Below, piece after piece: positions 35,832 to 44,059 of a stretch of DNA of 59,921 nt. The DNA is from an uncultured Prevotella sp. (GTDB taxonomy: Bacteria > Bacteroidota > Bacteroidia > Bacteroidales > Bacteroidaceae), in the NCBI GenBank assembly GCA_934256705.1, contig CAKQPF010000015.1, forward strand, positions 1-59,921, read 5' to 3'. The notes beneath the pieces are model-generated. The model saw nothing but the letters and a program-made list of their open reading frames with translations. It ran no database searches and was not told where the DNA came from. Within the stretch, counting starts at the first letter, position 1. Every line of letters begins with the position of its first letter. The position numbers and the translations under genes were made by a program.

Positions 35832-36698
35832 TTACTTCATGATCTTCACGCGCTTGCCGTTAGAGTAAGTCACGATGTTGATGCCCTTCTGGAGGGTGTT
35901 TACCTTAGCACCGTTTACAGTGACGATGCTTACGATCTGTGCTTCAGCCTCTGCGCCGTTGATACCGGTGGCAGTGCCGTTGGTATTCTCGCTCTGTGTG
36001 GTGTCAGAAGGAGGAGTTACCATGCCGTGCTCAGGACGTGTAGCAGACTCGATGCCGCCTTCCGGAGCCTTGTCAGGGTCGTATGTTGAGCCATCGACCT
36101 TGATGATGCCGTCATTCTTTGCATCGTCCTTGCTCTCTTCTACAGCAGCCTTGCGCTTGATGACGAATTCTATGATGAACAGGTTTGTCTGAGTAGCGTT
36201 GCGTGTAAGGTGGATGGTCTTCTGACCTACAGCCTTTTCTGGTATCACATACTTGTTTGTAGTAGGCTGTTCATTCATGCCGATGTTGCCATAGACAGAC
36301 TCGTCTGCTACCTGTGTATCGCCATAAATGAAGCAGATGGTAGCTTTCTTGTCGGCATTCTTGTTGCGATAACCGGTGATGATGATGGAATCGCCTGCCT
36401 CAAGTGCCTTGTCGAGAGCTATTTCCACGTAGCTTGACTTGCCCTTGTCGTCAGGACCCTTGCCATATTCCTTTTTGCTGCCGTTGAGACAGATGGTGTA
36501 GAAATTGCCATCCTTGAAGTTTACACGGTTGTCAGCGCCTTCCATTGCATTCTTGTAGGTCACTGTGCCGCCGGTTACCTGCGGTGTGCCTTCAGGAGAA
36601 GCCCATGAGAATACTGTGTTGTACTTTGAGCCTGTGGTGTCAGCCCAAGCGGAAAGTGCGCATATAATGCCCACGAAAGAGAGTAAAATTTTCTTCAT
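35832..36698 (-). CDS. secreted protein with shared C-terminal module (288 aa)
   Basis: Signal peptide (KKILLSFVGIICALSAWA), then a beta-rich domain of about 170 residues (DNRVNFKDGNFYTICLNG, SSYVEIALDKALEAGDSIIITGY) like the exported adhesion/carbohydrate-binding-like domains often found in Prevotella. It ends in an 83-residue module (from YDPDKAPEGG) almost identical to that of the next gene, finishing KGINIVTYSNGKRVKIMK, a type IX secretion-like tail. The function is unknown. It is a single-gene unit with its own promoter and terminator. Confidence 0.75.
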   Translation of the reverse strand: MKKILLSFVGIICALSAWADTTGSKYNTVFSWASPEGTPQVTGGTVTYKNAMEGADNRVNFKDGNFYTICLNGSKKEYGKGPDDKGKSSYVEIALDKALEAGDSIIITGYRNKNADKKATICFIYGDTQVADESVYGNIGMNEQPTTNKYVIPEKAVGQKTIHLTRNATQTNLFIIEFVIKRKAAVEESKDDAKNDGIIKVDGSTYDPDKAPEGGIESATRPEHGMVTPPSDTTQSENTNGTATGINGAEAEAQIVSIVTVNGAKVNTLQKGINIVTYSNGKRVKIMK

Positions 36699-36794
36699 TG
36701 TAATTCAGTAGTTTTGTTGTTAGTAAGTGAAATATCAATAGTCTATTATGTGTCTGTAAGACAATGTAATGCTTTGTCCTGTCCTTTCTGCCTA

Positions 36795-36826
36795 CAAAGT
36801 TAGGCAAATCTATTAACATAAGCAAA
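36795..36826 (-). promoter_or_regulatory. promoter of the 288-aa secreted protein gene
   Basis: Minus-strand TTTG (36826-36823), 20-base spacer, TAACTTTG (36802-36795), giving a leader of about 90 bases. Confidence 0.65.
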
Positions 36827-36918
36827 TTATTTCCGCTTTTTCTTTGTCCTTCCCCCGTTTTTTCATGAATAATTCAGATAAAGAGTGGAATGGCATATAT
36901 GTGGATAAAACGGAAAAC

Positions 36919-36946
36919 GACCGGCTGCCTTGGCAGACAACCGGTC
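36919..36946 (-). terminator. terminator of the 544-residue secreted protein gene
   Basis: GACCGG (36919-36924) pairs with CCGGTC (36941-36946), with inner CTGCC/GGCAG pairing. On the minus strand it is followed by GTTTTCCGTTTT. Confidence 0.6.
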
Positions 36947-36993
36947 GGAATCATGTCGTTTTTACCTTGACATCCTTTCGGATATGTCAATCT

Positions 36994-38628
36994 TTACTTG
37001 AGCACTTTCACGCGCTTGCCGTTGGAGTAAGTCACGATGTTGATGCCCTTCTGGAGGGTGTTGACCTTAGCTCCGTTGACTGTGACGATGCTTACGATCT
37101 GTGCTTCAGCCTCTGCGCCGTTGATACCAGTAGCAGTGCCGTTGGCATTGTCGCTCTGAGTAGTGTCAGAAGGAGGAGTTACCATGCCGTGCTCAGGACG
37201 TGTAGCAGACTCGATGCCGCCTTCCGGAGCCTTGTCAGGGTCGTAAGTAGGACCGTCGCCTGGGATGAAGCCACTCTCAGCCTTTTTCATTTCTTCAATG
37301 TCTGCATCGGAAAGTGGAAGATATACATCGAGGGAAACGATGGATTCATACTGTACGAGATTTATGGTCTTGGAGCCGGAAACATGAGCATTGTCGTCCA
37401 TATCCATATAGCAGAGCATCGCATTCTCTGGGAATTCACCATCGTATGTAGCAGAAGCCTTTGCCAAACGGCAATAGAGACCGCATGCCTTGTTTGCTGT
37501 TATCTCCCACATCAACTGTACATTGTCAAGAGTGAAGTCTTCCACTGCGTCAGCATCGAGGGAGTATGCCTGATGACCCTTGCCACCAATGTTCTGAGCA
37601 GAGCCTACAGTAGTCTCGGAGTGAGAGTCGAAGCTTGCAAAATCATAAGACTTAACCTTCTTGAAGAAAGCGACTGGAACTTCGATTGTACGGCTACTTG
37701 AGGTGTATCCGTCAGCTTTGGCAGTTACATTGATGGTGCATGCCTTGCGAACTGCGAAAGAGTTTCCGCTTTCTTCCTTTCCGCCATTCACGCTGTAAGT
37801 GTATGTTACTTCCGGTTTGCCGATTATATTCTCCTGGTCTGAAGACAAAGTGAATACTGGGTTGTAGAACTTTCCGTTCTGTACGAATGACATTGTATAG
37901 TCTGGAACATTGAGAGTGATAGTCGTGCCAGCGCCCGTCTCGAAGGAAACAACCTTAGATGTTGCAGCGGAAGTCTTGGCATAAGCCCATATCTTTGCAG
38001 CAGAAGTGGAAATGGCTCCTGTATATTTTGTACCTCCAGCAGCTGATGTCAGCGCAGTTTCGGAATAATATATCTCTGCGCCAGTTGTCAAGGATGCCAT
38101 AGTTATGGTACGTGCCTCATTGGATGCACCGGTAACCTTGAATGAAGGAGCATCGCAACCTTCTGTTTTTCCTTCAAGTGCTATAGAGTAAATAGTTTGA
38201 TAACGTGTGAACTTGAATATTACATCGCCATCCTTTGTGACTGTATAAATATGAACATTGGAATTTTCAGACTTGAGAGTGGCATTTGTAGGTGTAGGAG
38301 CAACGCTGGAATTGATTGTAACGGTCTGACCTGCTTTGGCTGAAAATACGCCGAAGTTACGGTCTCCGCCATTCATAGAGTACAGTCCCTTGCTTCCAGT
38401 TCTGTACAGCCATGTCGTGCCTGCTTGAAGTCCGAACTGGGAATTCAATGCCTTGCCACCGAGAGTTACAGTACCCATTCCGTTTGATACTGCAGAAGAT
38501 ATTACAGCGCCTGTCTTGTCTGCAAGATTGTTAGCACTGCCTATTTCAGAAAAGACGATAGACCATTCTGCCGCATTTACTGTAATACAGGCAACAAGTG
38601 TTGCCAATAGAGTAAAAAACTTTTTCAT
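36994..38628 (-). CDS. secreted protein with chitobiase-type C-terminal-like and shared tail modules (544 aa)
   Basis: Signal peptide (KKFFTLLATLVACITVNA). A first beta domain (IVFSEIGSANNLADKTG to YQTIYSIALEG) is like that of the neighbouring 288-residue protein. Then follows a repeat of the CHB_HEX_C type (TITMASLTTGAEIYYSETAL, TKYTGAISTSAAKIWAYAK) and further beta regions. The last 83 residues match those of the 288-residue gene except for about four substitutions, also at DNA level. A probable cell-surface or secreted protein of unknown ligand. The minus-strand TACTTTTG at 38716-38709 is a likely -7 box. Confidence 0.75.
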   Translation of the reverse strand: MKKFFTLLATLVACITVNAAEWSIVFSEIGSANNLADKTGAVISSAVSNGMGTVTLGGKALNSQFGLQAGTTWLYRTGSKGLYSMNGGDRNFGVFSAKAGQTVTINSSVAPTPTNATLKSENSNVHIYTVTKDGDVIFKFTRYQTIYSIALEGKTEGCDAPSFKVTGASNEARTITMASLTTGAEIYYSETALTSAAGGTKYTGAISTSAAKIWAYAKTSAATSKVVSFETGAGTTITLNVPDYTMSFVQNGKFYNPVFTLSSDQENIIGKPEVTYTYSVNGGKEESGNSFAVRKACTINVTAKADGYTSSSRTIEVPVAFFKKVKSYDFASFDSHSETTVGSAQNIGGKGHQAYSLDADAVEDFTLDNVQLMWEITANKACGLYCRLAKASATYDGEFPENAMLCYMDMDDNAHVSGSKTINLVQYESIVSLDVYLPLSDADIEEMKKAESGFIPGDGPTYDPDKAPEGGIESATRPEHGMVTPPSDTTQSDNANGTATGINGAEAEAQIVSIVTVNGAKVNTLQKGINIVTYSNGKRVKVLK

Positions 38629-38708
38629 GTTTTTTTTGTTTAGTAGTTATTGTAATCGTGTTAATAGCAGTATAGGGGAAACATAAGGTAATGATTACGT
38701 TCCGAATG

Positions 38709-38716
38709 CAAAAGTA
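38709..38716 (-). promoter_or_regulatory. -7 box of the 544-aa secreted protein gene
   Basis: TACTTTTG on the minus strand, 81 bases before the start codon; no clear TTTG about 20 bases upstream. The remainder of the 345-base gap up to 38973 holds the divergent ompA promoter and nothing else recognised. Confidence 0.45.
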
Positions 38717-38818
38717 AGAAAAAATAGTCTAACTTGAAAACTTTTCAGGAAAAAAATACATTTTACTGCTCAAAATGAGGAGAAAAGGCGGTTTCTGCTA
38801 AAATAAGTCGCATTTTAT

Positions 38819-38849
38819 TTTGCGCATTTAGGATATTTTCTTAACTTTG
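38819..38849 (+). promoter_or_regulatory. promoter of the ompA-like gene
   Basis: TTTG (38819-38822), 19-base spacer, TAACTTTG (38842-38849). It gives a leader of about 115 bases. Confidence 0.65.
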
Positions 38850-38973
38850 CAGACAAATTATGTACTGTAATCATCTGATGATGAATGCGCGAAAACAATG
38901 AATCTACTTACATTACAGTATATGATAGCATGGAAATAAAACTAAAGTATTATAACCAAAAAATTGTACAATT

Positions 38974-40086
38974 ATGAAATTTAAGAAAATGCTTCTCGCA
39001 GCAATGACCGCTATTATGGCCGTTTCTGCTAATGCACAGGAGGCACAGGACAAGGTTGAGTACAACTACAACAGCCATTGGTTCCTCCAGTTGCAGGCTG
39101 GTGCACAGCACACACTCGGTGAGGCTAAGTTCTTCGACCTCGTTTCTCCTAATGCCCAGATTGCTCTCGGCTATCAGTTCAACCCTGTTTGGGCTGTTCG
39201 TCTCGGCGTTAACGCATGGCAGAGCAAGGGCGGATGGAAGGAAGGTTCTGCTGAAGCAGTAGGTCTTCCTCACAAGACTTTCTCTTACAACTATTTCGCT
39301 CCTGCTGTTGACGTTAAGTTCAACATCATCAACGCTATCGCAGGTTGGAACCCAGAGCGCGTATTCACTATGAACCTCATCGCTGGTGGTGGCGTTAACA
39401 TCGCAAGCGGTCTCGGTGATGACGCTAAGGATATCCACAATGCTAAGCCTCTCGTGATGAGCCACTACTATGACGACACAAAGGTTCGCCCTGTAGGACG
39501 CTTCGGTCTCGACTTCGACTTCCAGGTTTCAAAGCGCGTTAGCCTCAACCTTGAGTGCATGGCTAACATCCTCTCTGACCACTACAACGGTAAGCACGCT
39601 GACAACGCTGACTGGTACTTCAACGCTCTCGCTGGTGTGAAGATTGCTCTCGGTGACACTTACACCAAGACTGTCATCCCTGCTCCAGAACCAGCTCCTG
39701 CTCCTGCTCCTGCAGTTGTTGAGAAGCCTGCTCCTGCTCCAGTAGTTGCAGAAGAGAAGATTGAGCCTTATCGCTGCGACATCTTCTTCAAGATCAACAA
39801 GTTTATCCCTGTTGAGTCTGAGCTCGCTAAGCTCGACGGTCTCTCAGAGTACCTCAACAAGTATCCAAAGGCTAAGGTTGACATCTGCGGTTACGCTGAC
39901 AAGGGCACCGGTACTGCTAAGTACAACGCTATGATCGCTGAGAAGCGTGCCAACAAGATCGCTTCTATCCTTGAGGAGAAGTACAACGTACCAAGCAGCC
40001 GTATCACTATCAACTCTAAGGGTGACACCGTTCAGCCTTTCGCTGATAACGACCAGAACCGCGTTACCATCTGTATCGCTGAGTAA
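38974..40086 (+). CDS. OmpA family outer membrane protein
   Basis: 370 residues: signal peptide (KKMLLAAMTAIMAVSANA), an eight-stranded beta-barrel (about 25-230; SHWFLQLQAGAQHTLGEA, QIALGYQFNPVWAVRLGVNA), a Pro/Ala linker (EPAPAPAPAVVEKPAPAP) and a C-terminal OmpA-like peptidoglycan-binding domain (about 255-370; VDICGYADKGTGTAKYN, NRVTICIAE). It anchors the outer membrane to the cell wall. The codon choice is strongly biased (CTC, GCT, AAC, AAG), as in very highly expressed genes. A terminator follows at 40132. Confidence 0.93.
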   Translation: MKFKKMLLAAMTAIMAVSANAQEAQDKVEYNYNSHWFLQLQAGAQHTLGEAKFFDLVSPNAQIALGYQFNPVWAVRLGVNAWQSKGGWKEGSAEAVGLPHKTFSYNYFAPAVDVKFNIINAIAGWNPERVFTMNLIAGGGVNIASGLGDDAKDIHNAKPLVMSHYYDDTKVRPVGRFGLDFDFQVSKRVSLNLECMANILSDHYNGKHADNADWYFNALAGVKIALGDTYTKTVIPAPEPAPAPAPAVVEKPAPAPVVAEEKIEPYRCDIFFKINKFIPVESELAKLDGLSEYLNKYPKAKVDICGYADKGTGTAKYNAMIAEKRANKIASILEEKYNVPSSRITINSKGDTVQPFADNDQNRVTICIAE

Positions 40087-40131
40087 TAACCATCAGTTGT
40101 CAGCTTGACAGCGATGATTTGAAATAACAAG

Positions 40132-40172
40132 GAAAGTGGAAAGCCCTATGAGCGTTTTCCACTTTCTTTCGT
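40132..40172 (+). terminator. terminator after ompA-like gene
   Basis: GAAAGTGGAAA (40132-40142) pairs with TTTCCACTTTC (40156-40166), followed by TTTCGTTTCT. Confidence 0.65.
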
Positions 40173-40288
40173 TTCTGCCAAACTCTGCTCTGGTTTCTGC
40201 CAAGCATCAATTCATTTTTCCCACAGTCCCCTTTCCGTTTTTCCGAAGCTCTGCTTCCGTTTCTATCAAGCCCTACTTCTACTATCCT

Positions 40289-42046
40289 ATGAAGAAGATA
40301 CTCTACACCTTATTTATATATATAGCATTCACTGCATCCGCTATGGCGCAGAACGTCACTATTGAGACCGCAAGGCATAAGGCTGATGACGTGTTGCGGA
40401 AGCACTTCCATCAATCTGCCAAGGCAAAAGCGTTGGCAAAAGGTGGAGATGCTGTCGCACCATTGCCGTTGGTATGCCGCAAAGACTCGGATGGAGTGAC
40501 GTCATACTACATATTCAACGTGCCTGAAGGCGGCTTTATAATCATCGGCGGCAATGAGGTGGCGCGCGAAGTGCTGGCTTATTCCACGCAGGGAGCGTTC
40601 CGTCCTGACAGCATTCCGCAAGGCTTGGATGACCTTCTGCGATGCTATTCCAGTGCTATCACGGCGGCTGCAAAGGCAGAAAGCAATGCTTCCGCCATGA
40701 TGGAGGATGGAGAAACGATGGAGAGCATCACCCCTATGATGAAGACAAAGTGGGGACAAGGAGTGCCTTACAACGTCTTGTTGCCCGATGCAAGGCTCTA
40801 TACGGGCTGCAATGCCACGGCTTTGGCACAGATAATGCGTTTTCATGAGTATGCGAAAGGGCAGGGTTCAAACAGTTACAGCATAGACATCACCGGACTC
40901 GGAATGCGTTCTTTCAGTGCAAACTTCGGTTCGGCAAACTATGATTTCGCCTTGATGCGCGATGAATACAAGGCTGGAGAATACTCGCAGGATGAGGCTG
41001 AGGCTGTTTCCCGACTGATTTACCACGCTGGAGTGGCGATGAACATGGACTATGGCATGACTGTCTCCAATTCATCTGTCACCAAACCTGCCCTTGCTGC
41101 GGCGCGATATTTCGGTTATGACAAGGCTGTAAGCGTGGAAAACCGTGCCTGCTACAAGGATAATGACTGGGAAAGAATGATCTACGCGGAACTGGAAGCG
41201 GGTCGTCCCGTGCTCTACAGTGGCAAATCGAATGGTGAGGGCCATGCCTTCGTGGTGCATGGATATGATGCAGAGGTGCATTGCTTCGCGATAAATTGGG
41301 GCTGGGACGGCTATGCAGACGGCTATTTTGCCCTTTCCGGCACTGATGCGCTGAGGATAGAGAGTGAAGGTGGACGTGCTTTCAGCGACAGCCAGCTTGC
41401 CATTGTCGGACTGAAAAAGGACGAAGGAGGCGAGGAAAGGCTGCACATCAGCGCATCAGGCACATACTATTGCAACAGCACCATGTCGCCATCGCAGGGA
41501 CATAACGCTTATTATACGATAGACAGAGAGGGCGGCAGGGAAAAAACTGTGTATGTGATGGTGCCGTTCTATAATCTCAGTGCCAGTTATGACAAGTTCT
41601 CTTACGGTCTCATGTATGAAGAAAAGAATACTGGAGACCGCATATACAAGAGCATTGGACGCTGTGACCTTACGCCGGGAAGCAGTTTCAATACCCCCAA
41701 ATCCCTTTGCATCGACACCAGAAGGGACTTGAATTACAATGGCGTTTACCGCGTGGTGCCTGTCTGTCGTCCGGTAAACAGATACAGTGACAAGGACTGG
41801 ATGCCTGTGGATATGCCCGCATCGCAGACCTATACCACCGTCACAATAAAGAATGGAGAAGACAATCCCACCGGAATATCTTCTCCATCCATGTCGTCGC
41901 AGCCGTCTTTCTCCATGTCATCACAGTCCAGTCACGATGCTGTCTCCATCTTTTCACCCGATGGAAGGCGACTCAAAGCCCTGCAGAAGGGTCTTAACAT
42001 CCTCGTCTTTCCTGATGGACGGAGGTGTGTGAAGATGATGAAATAG
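40289..42046 (+). CDS. second C10 family cysteine protease, secreted
   Basis: About 585 residues from the ATG at 40289, which begins the signal peptide (KKILYTLFIYIAFTASAMAQ); an in-frame GTG at 40136 lies inside the ompA terminator and is unlikely. A propeptide (about 22-140) is followed by the protease domain with Cys174 in YTGCNATALAQIM and His319 in GHAFVVHGYD, then AINWGWDGYADGYFAL. A 150-residue beta region follows, then a Ser-rich linker and the tail ALQKGLNILVFPDGRRCVKMMK. It resembles Prevotella interpains. It is not close to a transporter, unlike the first C10 gene. Confidence 0.92.
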   Translation: MKKILYTLFIYIAFTASAMAQNVTIETARHKADDVLRKHFHQSAKAKALAKGGDAVAPLPLVCRKDSDGVTSYYIFNVPEGGFIIIGGNEVAREVLAYSTQGAFRPDSIPQGLDDLLRCYSSAITAAAKAESNASAMMEDGETMESITPMMKTKWGQGVPYNVLLPDARLYTGCNATALAQIMRFHEYAKGQGSNSYSIDITGLGMRSFSANFGSANYDFALMRDEYKAGEYSQDEAEAVSRLIYHAGVAMNMDYGMTVSNSSVTKPALAAARYFGYDKAVSVENRACYKDNDWERMIYAELEAGRPVLYSGKSNGEGHAFVVHGYDAEVHCFAINWGWDGYADGYFALSGTDALRIESEGGRAFSDSQLAIVGLKKDEGGEERLHISASGTYYCNSTMSPSQGHNAYYTIDREGGREKTVYVMVPFYNLSASYDKFSYGLMYEEKNTGDRIYKSIGRCDLTPGSSFNTPKSLCIDTRRDLNYNGVYRVVPVCRPVNRYSDKDWMPVDMPASQTYTTVTIKNGEDNPTGISSPSMSSQPSFSMSSQSSHDAVSIFSPDGRRLKALQKGLNILVFPDGRRCVKMMK

Positions 42047-42203
42047 AGCTTCGTGGCCTGGTTGTCATGTTGGTAACCAACGGTAAAAGCCGTTGGCACA
42101 GTGGCGGTCAATCGAGGCAAGCCACCATACAGCAAGGCAACAAGACCACAAAACCACAGACTATTAACAAAACAACAAGGCAACAAGACCACTAAACAAC
42201 AGA

Positions 42204-43433
42204 CTATTTCAGCAGTCTCCGGCTCATATAGCGCACCGGATACCAGACTGCAATCCATCCTACGGCTATGACGGTGAAGAAAACGATGGCTACATCGCCG
42301 TAGTGGACGCTGACAGGATAGGCATCGACGATGAAATTTCCGCTGCTGCCGCCAAGGCTTACTATACCAAACTGCTGCTGAAGCCAGCAGAGAAGCAGTC
42401 CGATCAGCACGCCAGCGACGGCACCGATGAACGCTATCATCCTGCCTTCAAACATGAAGATATTGGAAATCTGACGGTCTGTAGCGCCAAGACAGCGCAA
42501 TGTCTCCACGTCATTGCTCTTGTCGATGATAAGCATCGAGAGGCTGCCGATGATGTTGAAGCAAGCCACCACGAGGATAAACGTGAGGAATATGTAAGCC
42601 ATGAACTTCTCTATCTGCATGACTGAGAAGGTATCAGCCTGCTGTTCGAAGCGGTCGAGCACCTTGAATTTGTCACCTGCCACGTCGCGCATCCGCTCTT
42701 TCACTGCATTCAGGTCGGTTCCGGGCTTGAGTCGTATCTCCAGACTGGTCAGTTCACCGTCGCATCCGAAGAGATTGCGGGCAAAATGATTGGATGTGAG
42801 GATGTAGTTCTTGTCGTATTTCGACTGGTTGACGCAGAACACTACACCTGGAGAGAGCAGCGAATCGGCCACAAAACCATCCATAGGATTGCTCAGGTCG
42901 AGCTGTCCTTCACGCCGCGGAGCGTATATGTTGAGGTAACCGTCCCAGCTTGCGCCTATGCCGAGAGTCTGCGTGAGGCGTATTCCTATCACTCCGTATT
43001 GCAGGTCAGCGGCTGACAGTTCGAAGGAACCGGAGCCGAAGAGTATGTCATTGATATGTGTGAGCTGTGAGAAATTGTCATCCACGCCCTTTATCACCAC
43101 CATCGCCTGATGGTCTCCATAGACGGCAAGTGCCTGGTCCTCGACGCTTTCCGTAGCCACAGCCACCTCCGGCATCTGCTTTATCTTCACGAGTGCAGGG
43201 TCGTCAGCGGGTGCATACTTCCCGTTAGCTGGCACCACAGCTATCTGAGGGTCAAACTGAGTGAAGAATCCTGCCACCATATCGTGGAATCCATTGAACA
43301 CACTGAGCACCACCACCAGAGCCATCGTTGCCACCATGACACCGACTATGGAGATGAAAGATATGATATTTATCACGTTAGTGCTCTTCTTGGAGAAAAG
43401 GTAACGGCGGGCGAAAAGGAAACCTATGTTCAT
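42204..43433 (-). CDS. LolC/LolE-type ABC transporter permease
   Basis: 409 residues with one N-terminal helix (INIISFISIVGVMVATMALVVVLSVFNG), a large periplasmic MacB-like domain (about 50-260) and three C-terminal FtsX-type helices. The start FLFARRYLFSKKSTNVINIIS is typical of lipoprotein-releasing permeases. It should extract lipoproteins from the inner membrane toward the outer membrane, working with a LolD-type ATPase encoded elsewhere. It follows rbfA on the same strand by 120 bases, a combination common in Bacteroidetes. Confidence 0.88.
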   Translation of the reverse strand: MNIGFLFARRYLFSKKSTNVINIISFISIVGVMVATMALVVVLSVFNGFHDMVAGFFTQFDPQIAVVPANGKYAPADDPALVKIKQMPEVAVATESVEDQALAVYGDHQAMVVIKGVDDNFSQLTHINDILFGSGSFELSAADLQYGVIGIRLTQTLGIGASWDGYLNIYAPRREGQLDLSNPMDGFVADSLLSPGVVFCVNQSKYDKNYILTSNHFARNLFGCDGELTSLEIRLKPGTDLNAVKERMRDVAGDKFKVLDRFEQQADTFSVMQIEKFMAYIFLTFILVVACFNIIGSLSMLIIDKSNDVETLRCLGATDRQISNIFMFEGRMIAFIGAVAGVLIGLLLCWLQQQFGIVSLGGSSGNFIVDAYPVSVHYGDVAIVFFTVIAVGWIAVWYPVRYMSRRLLK

Positions 43434-43447
43434 TTTTGCTAAAAATA

Positions 43448-43531
43448 AGGTTCCCTCTTGTGCCCATGTGTGAGGGGAAGGTAGTCACTGAATGCCCGGC
43501 CTCCCCCTCACAGATGGACATGAGGGTACCT
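43448..43531. repeat. inverted repeat between rbfA and the Lol permease gene
   Basis: AAGGTTCCCTC...TGTGAGGGG pairs imperfectly with CCCCTCACAGATGG...GAGGGTACCTT, forming a hairpin of about 28 pairs with interruptions. It lies in the intercistronic gap and resembles the C/G-run repeats elsewhere in the window. Confidence 0.5.
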
Positions 43532-43553
43532 TTTGTTCTTCATTTGGTTTTCG

Positions 43554-43889
43554 TTATTTCTTCAGCAGTCCGTCGATTCTCTCCAGATAGTCCAGGGAAT
43601 CATCGAGGAAGAAGCGGAGCTCAGGTATGATGCGCAGCTGGTTGCGTACGCGGGTGCCGAGCTCATAGCGTACTGACTTCTCGTTGCCCTTGATGTTTTC
43701 CAGTATCTCCTCGCCCTTTTCTGAAGGAAAGACGCTCAGATAGGCGGTGCAGATGCTGAGGTCTGGGGAAATCTTCACACGGGTCACACTGACCAGCACT
43801 CCGCGCATCATGCGGGTCTGGCTCTGGAAAATATCTGCCAATTCCTTCTGGAGGAGGCGTGATATGCGGGCTTGTCTTGTTTCTTGCAT
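43554..43889 (-). CDS. rbfA: ribosome-binding factor A
   Basis: 111 residues, full length for RbfA. The N-terminal ETRQARISRLLQKELADIF and VSVTRVKISPDLSICTAYLSVF are the family signatures; the KH-like fold continues to LRIIPELRFFLDDSLDYLERIDGLL. It binds the 30S subunit and helps 16S rRNA 5'-end maturation, especially in the cold. A minus-strand TAATTTTG at 43923-43916 is a probable -7 box, back to back with the promoter of the acyl-CoA synthetase gene. Confidence 0.95.
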   Translation of the reverse strand: MQETRQARISRLLQKELADIFQSQTRMMRGVLVSVTRVKISPDLSICTAYLSVFPSEKGEEILENIKGNEKSVRYELGTRVRNQLRIIPELRFFLDDSLDYLERIDGLLKK

Positions 43890-43975
43890 ATATTACATTT
43901 TAATCGTTACGGCTACAAAATTACAAAGAAATTACCAACAATCCCAATTTTCTCCATTATTTTCTCTTAATTTGC

Positions 43976-44007
43976 TTTGGTAAAAAGAAAAAATGTCATT
44001 ACTTTTG
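43976..44007 (+). promoter_or_regulatory. promoter of the acyl-CoA synthetase gene
   Basis: TTTG (43976-43979), 20-base spacer, TACTTTTG (44000-44007), leader about 45 bases. Confidence 0.65.
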
Positions 44008-44059
44008 CAGACAAATAACTAAAATACCGAATCATCGGCATCAACCATCCAGAAACACA

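Noticed and set aside
40136..40288. Upstream GTG start of the second C10 protease
   Set aside because: This part overlaps the ompA terminator hairpin and encodes a Phe/Ser-rich stretch; the signal peptide begins at 40289.
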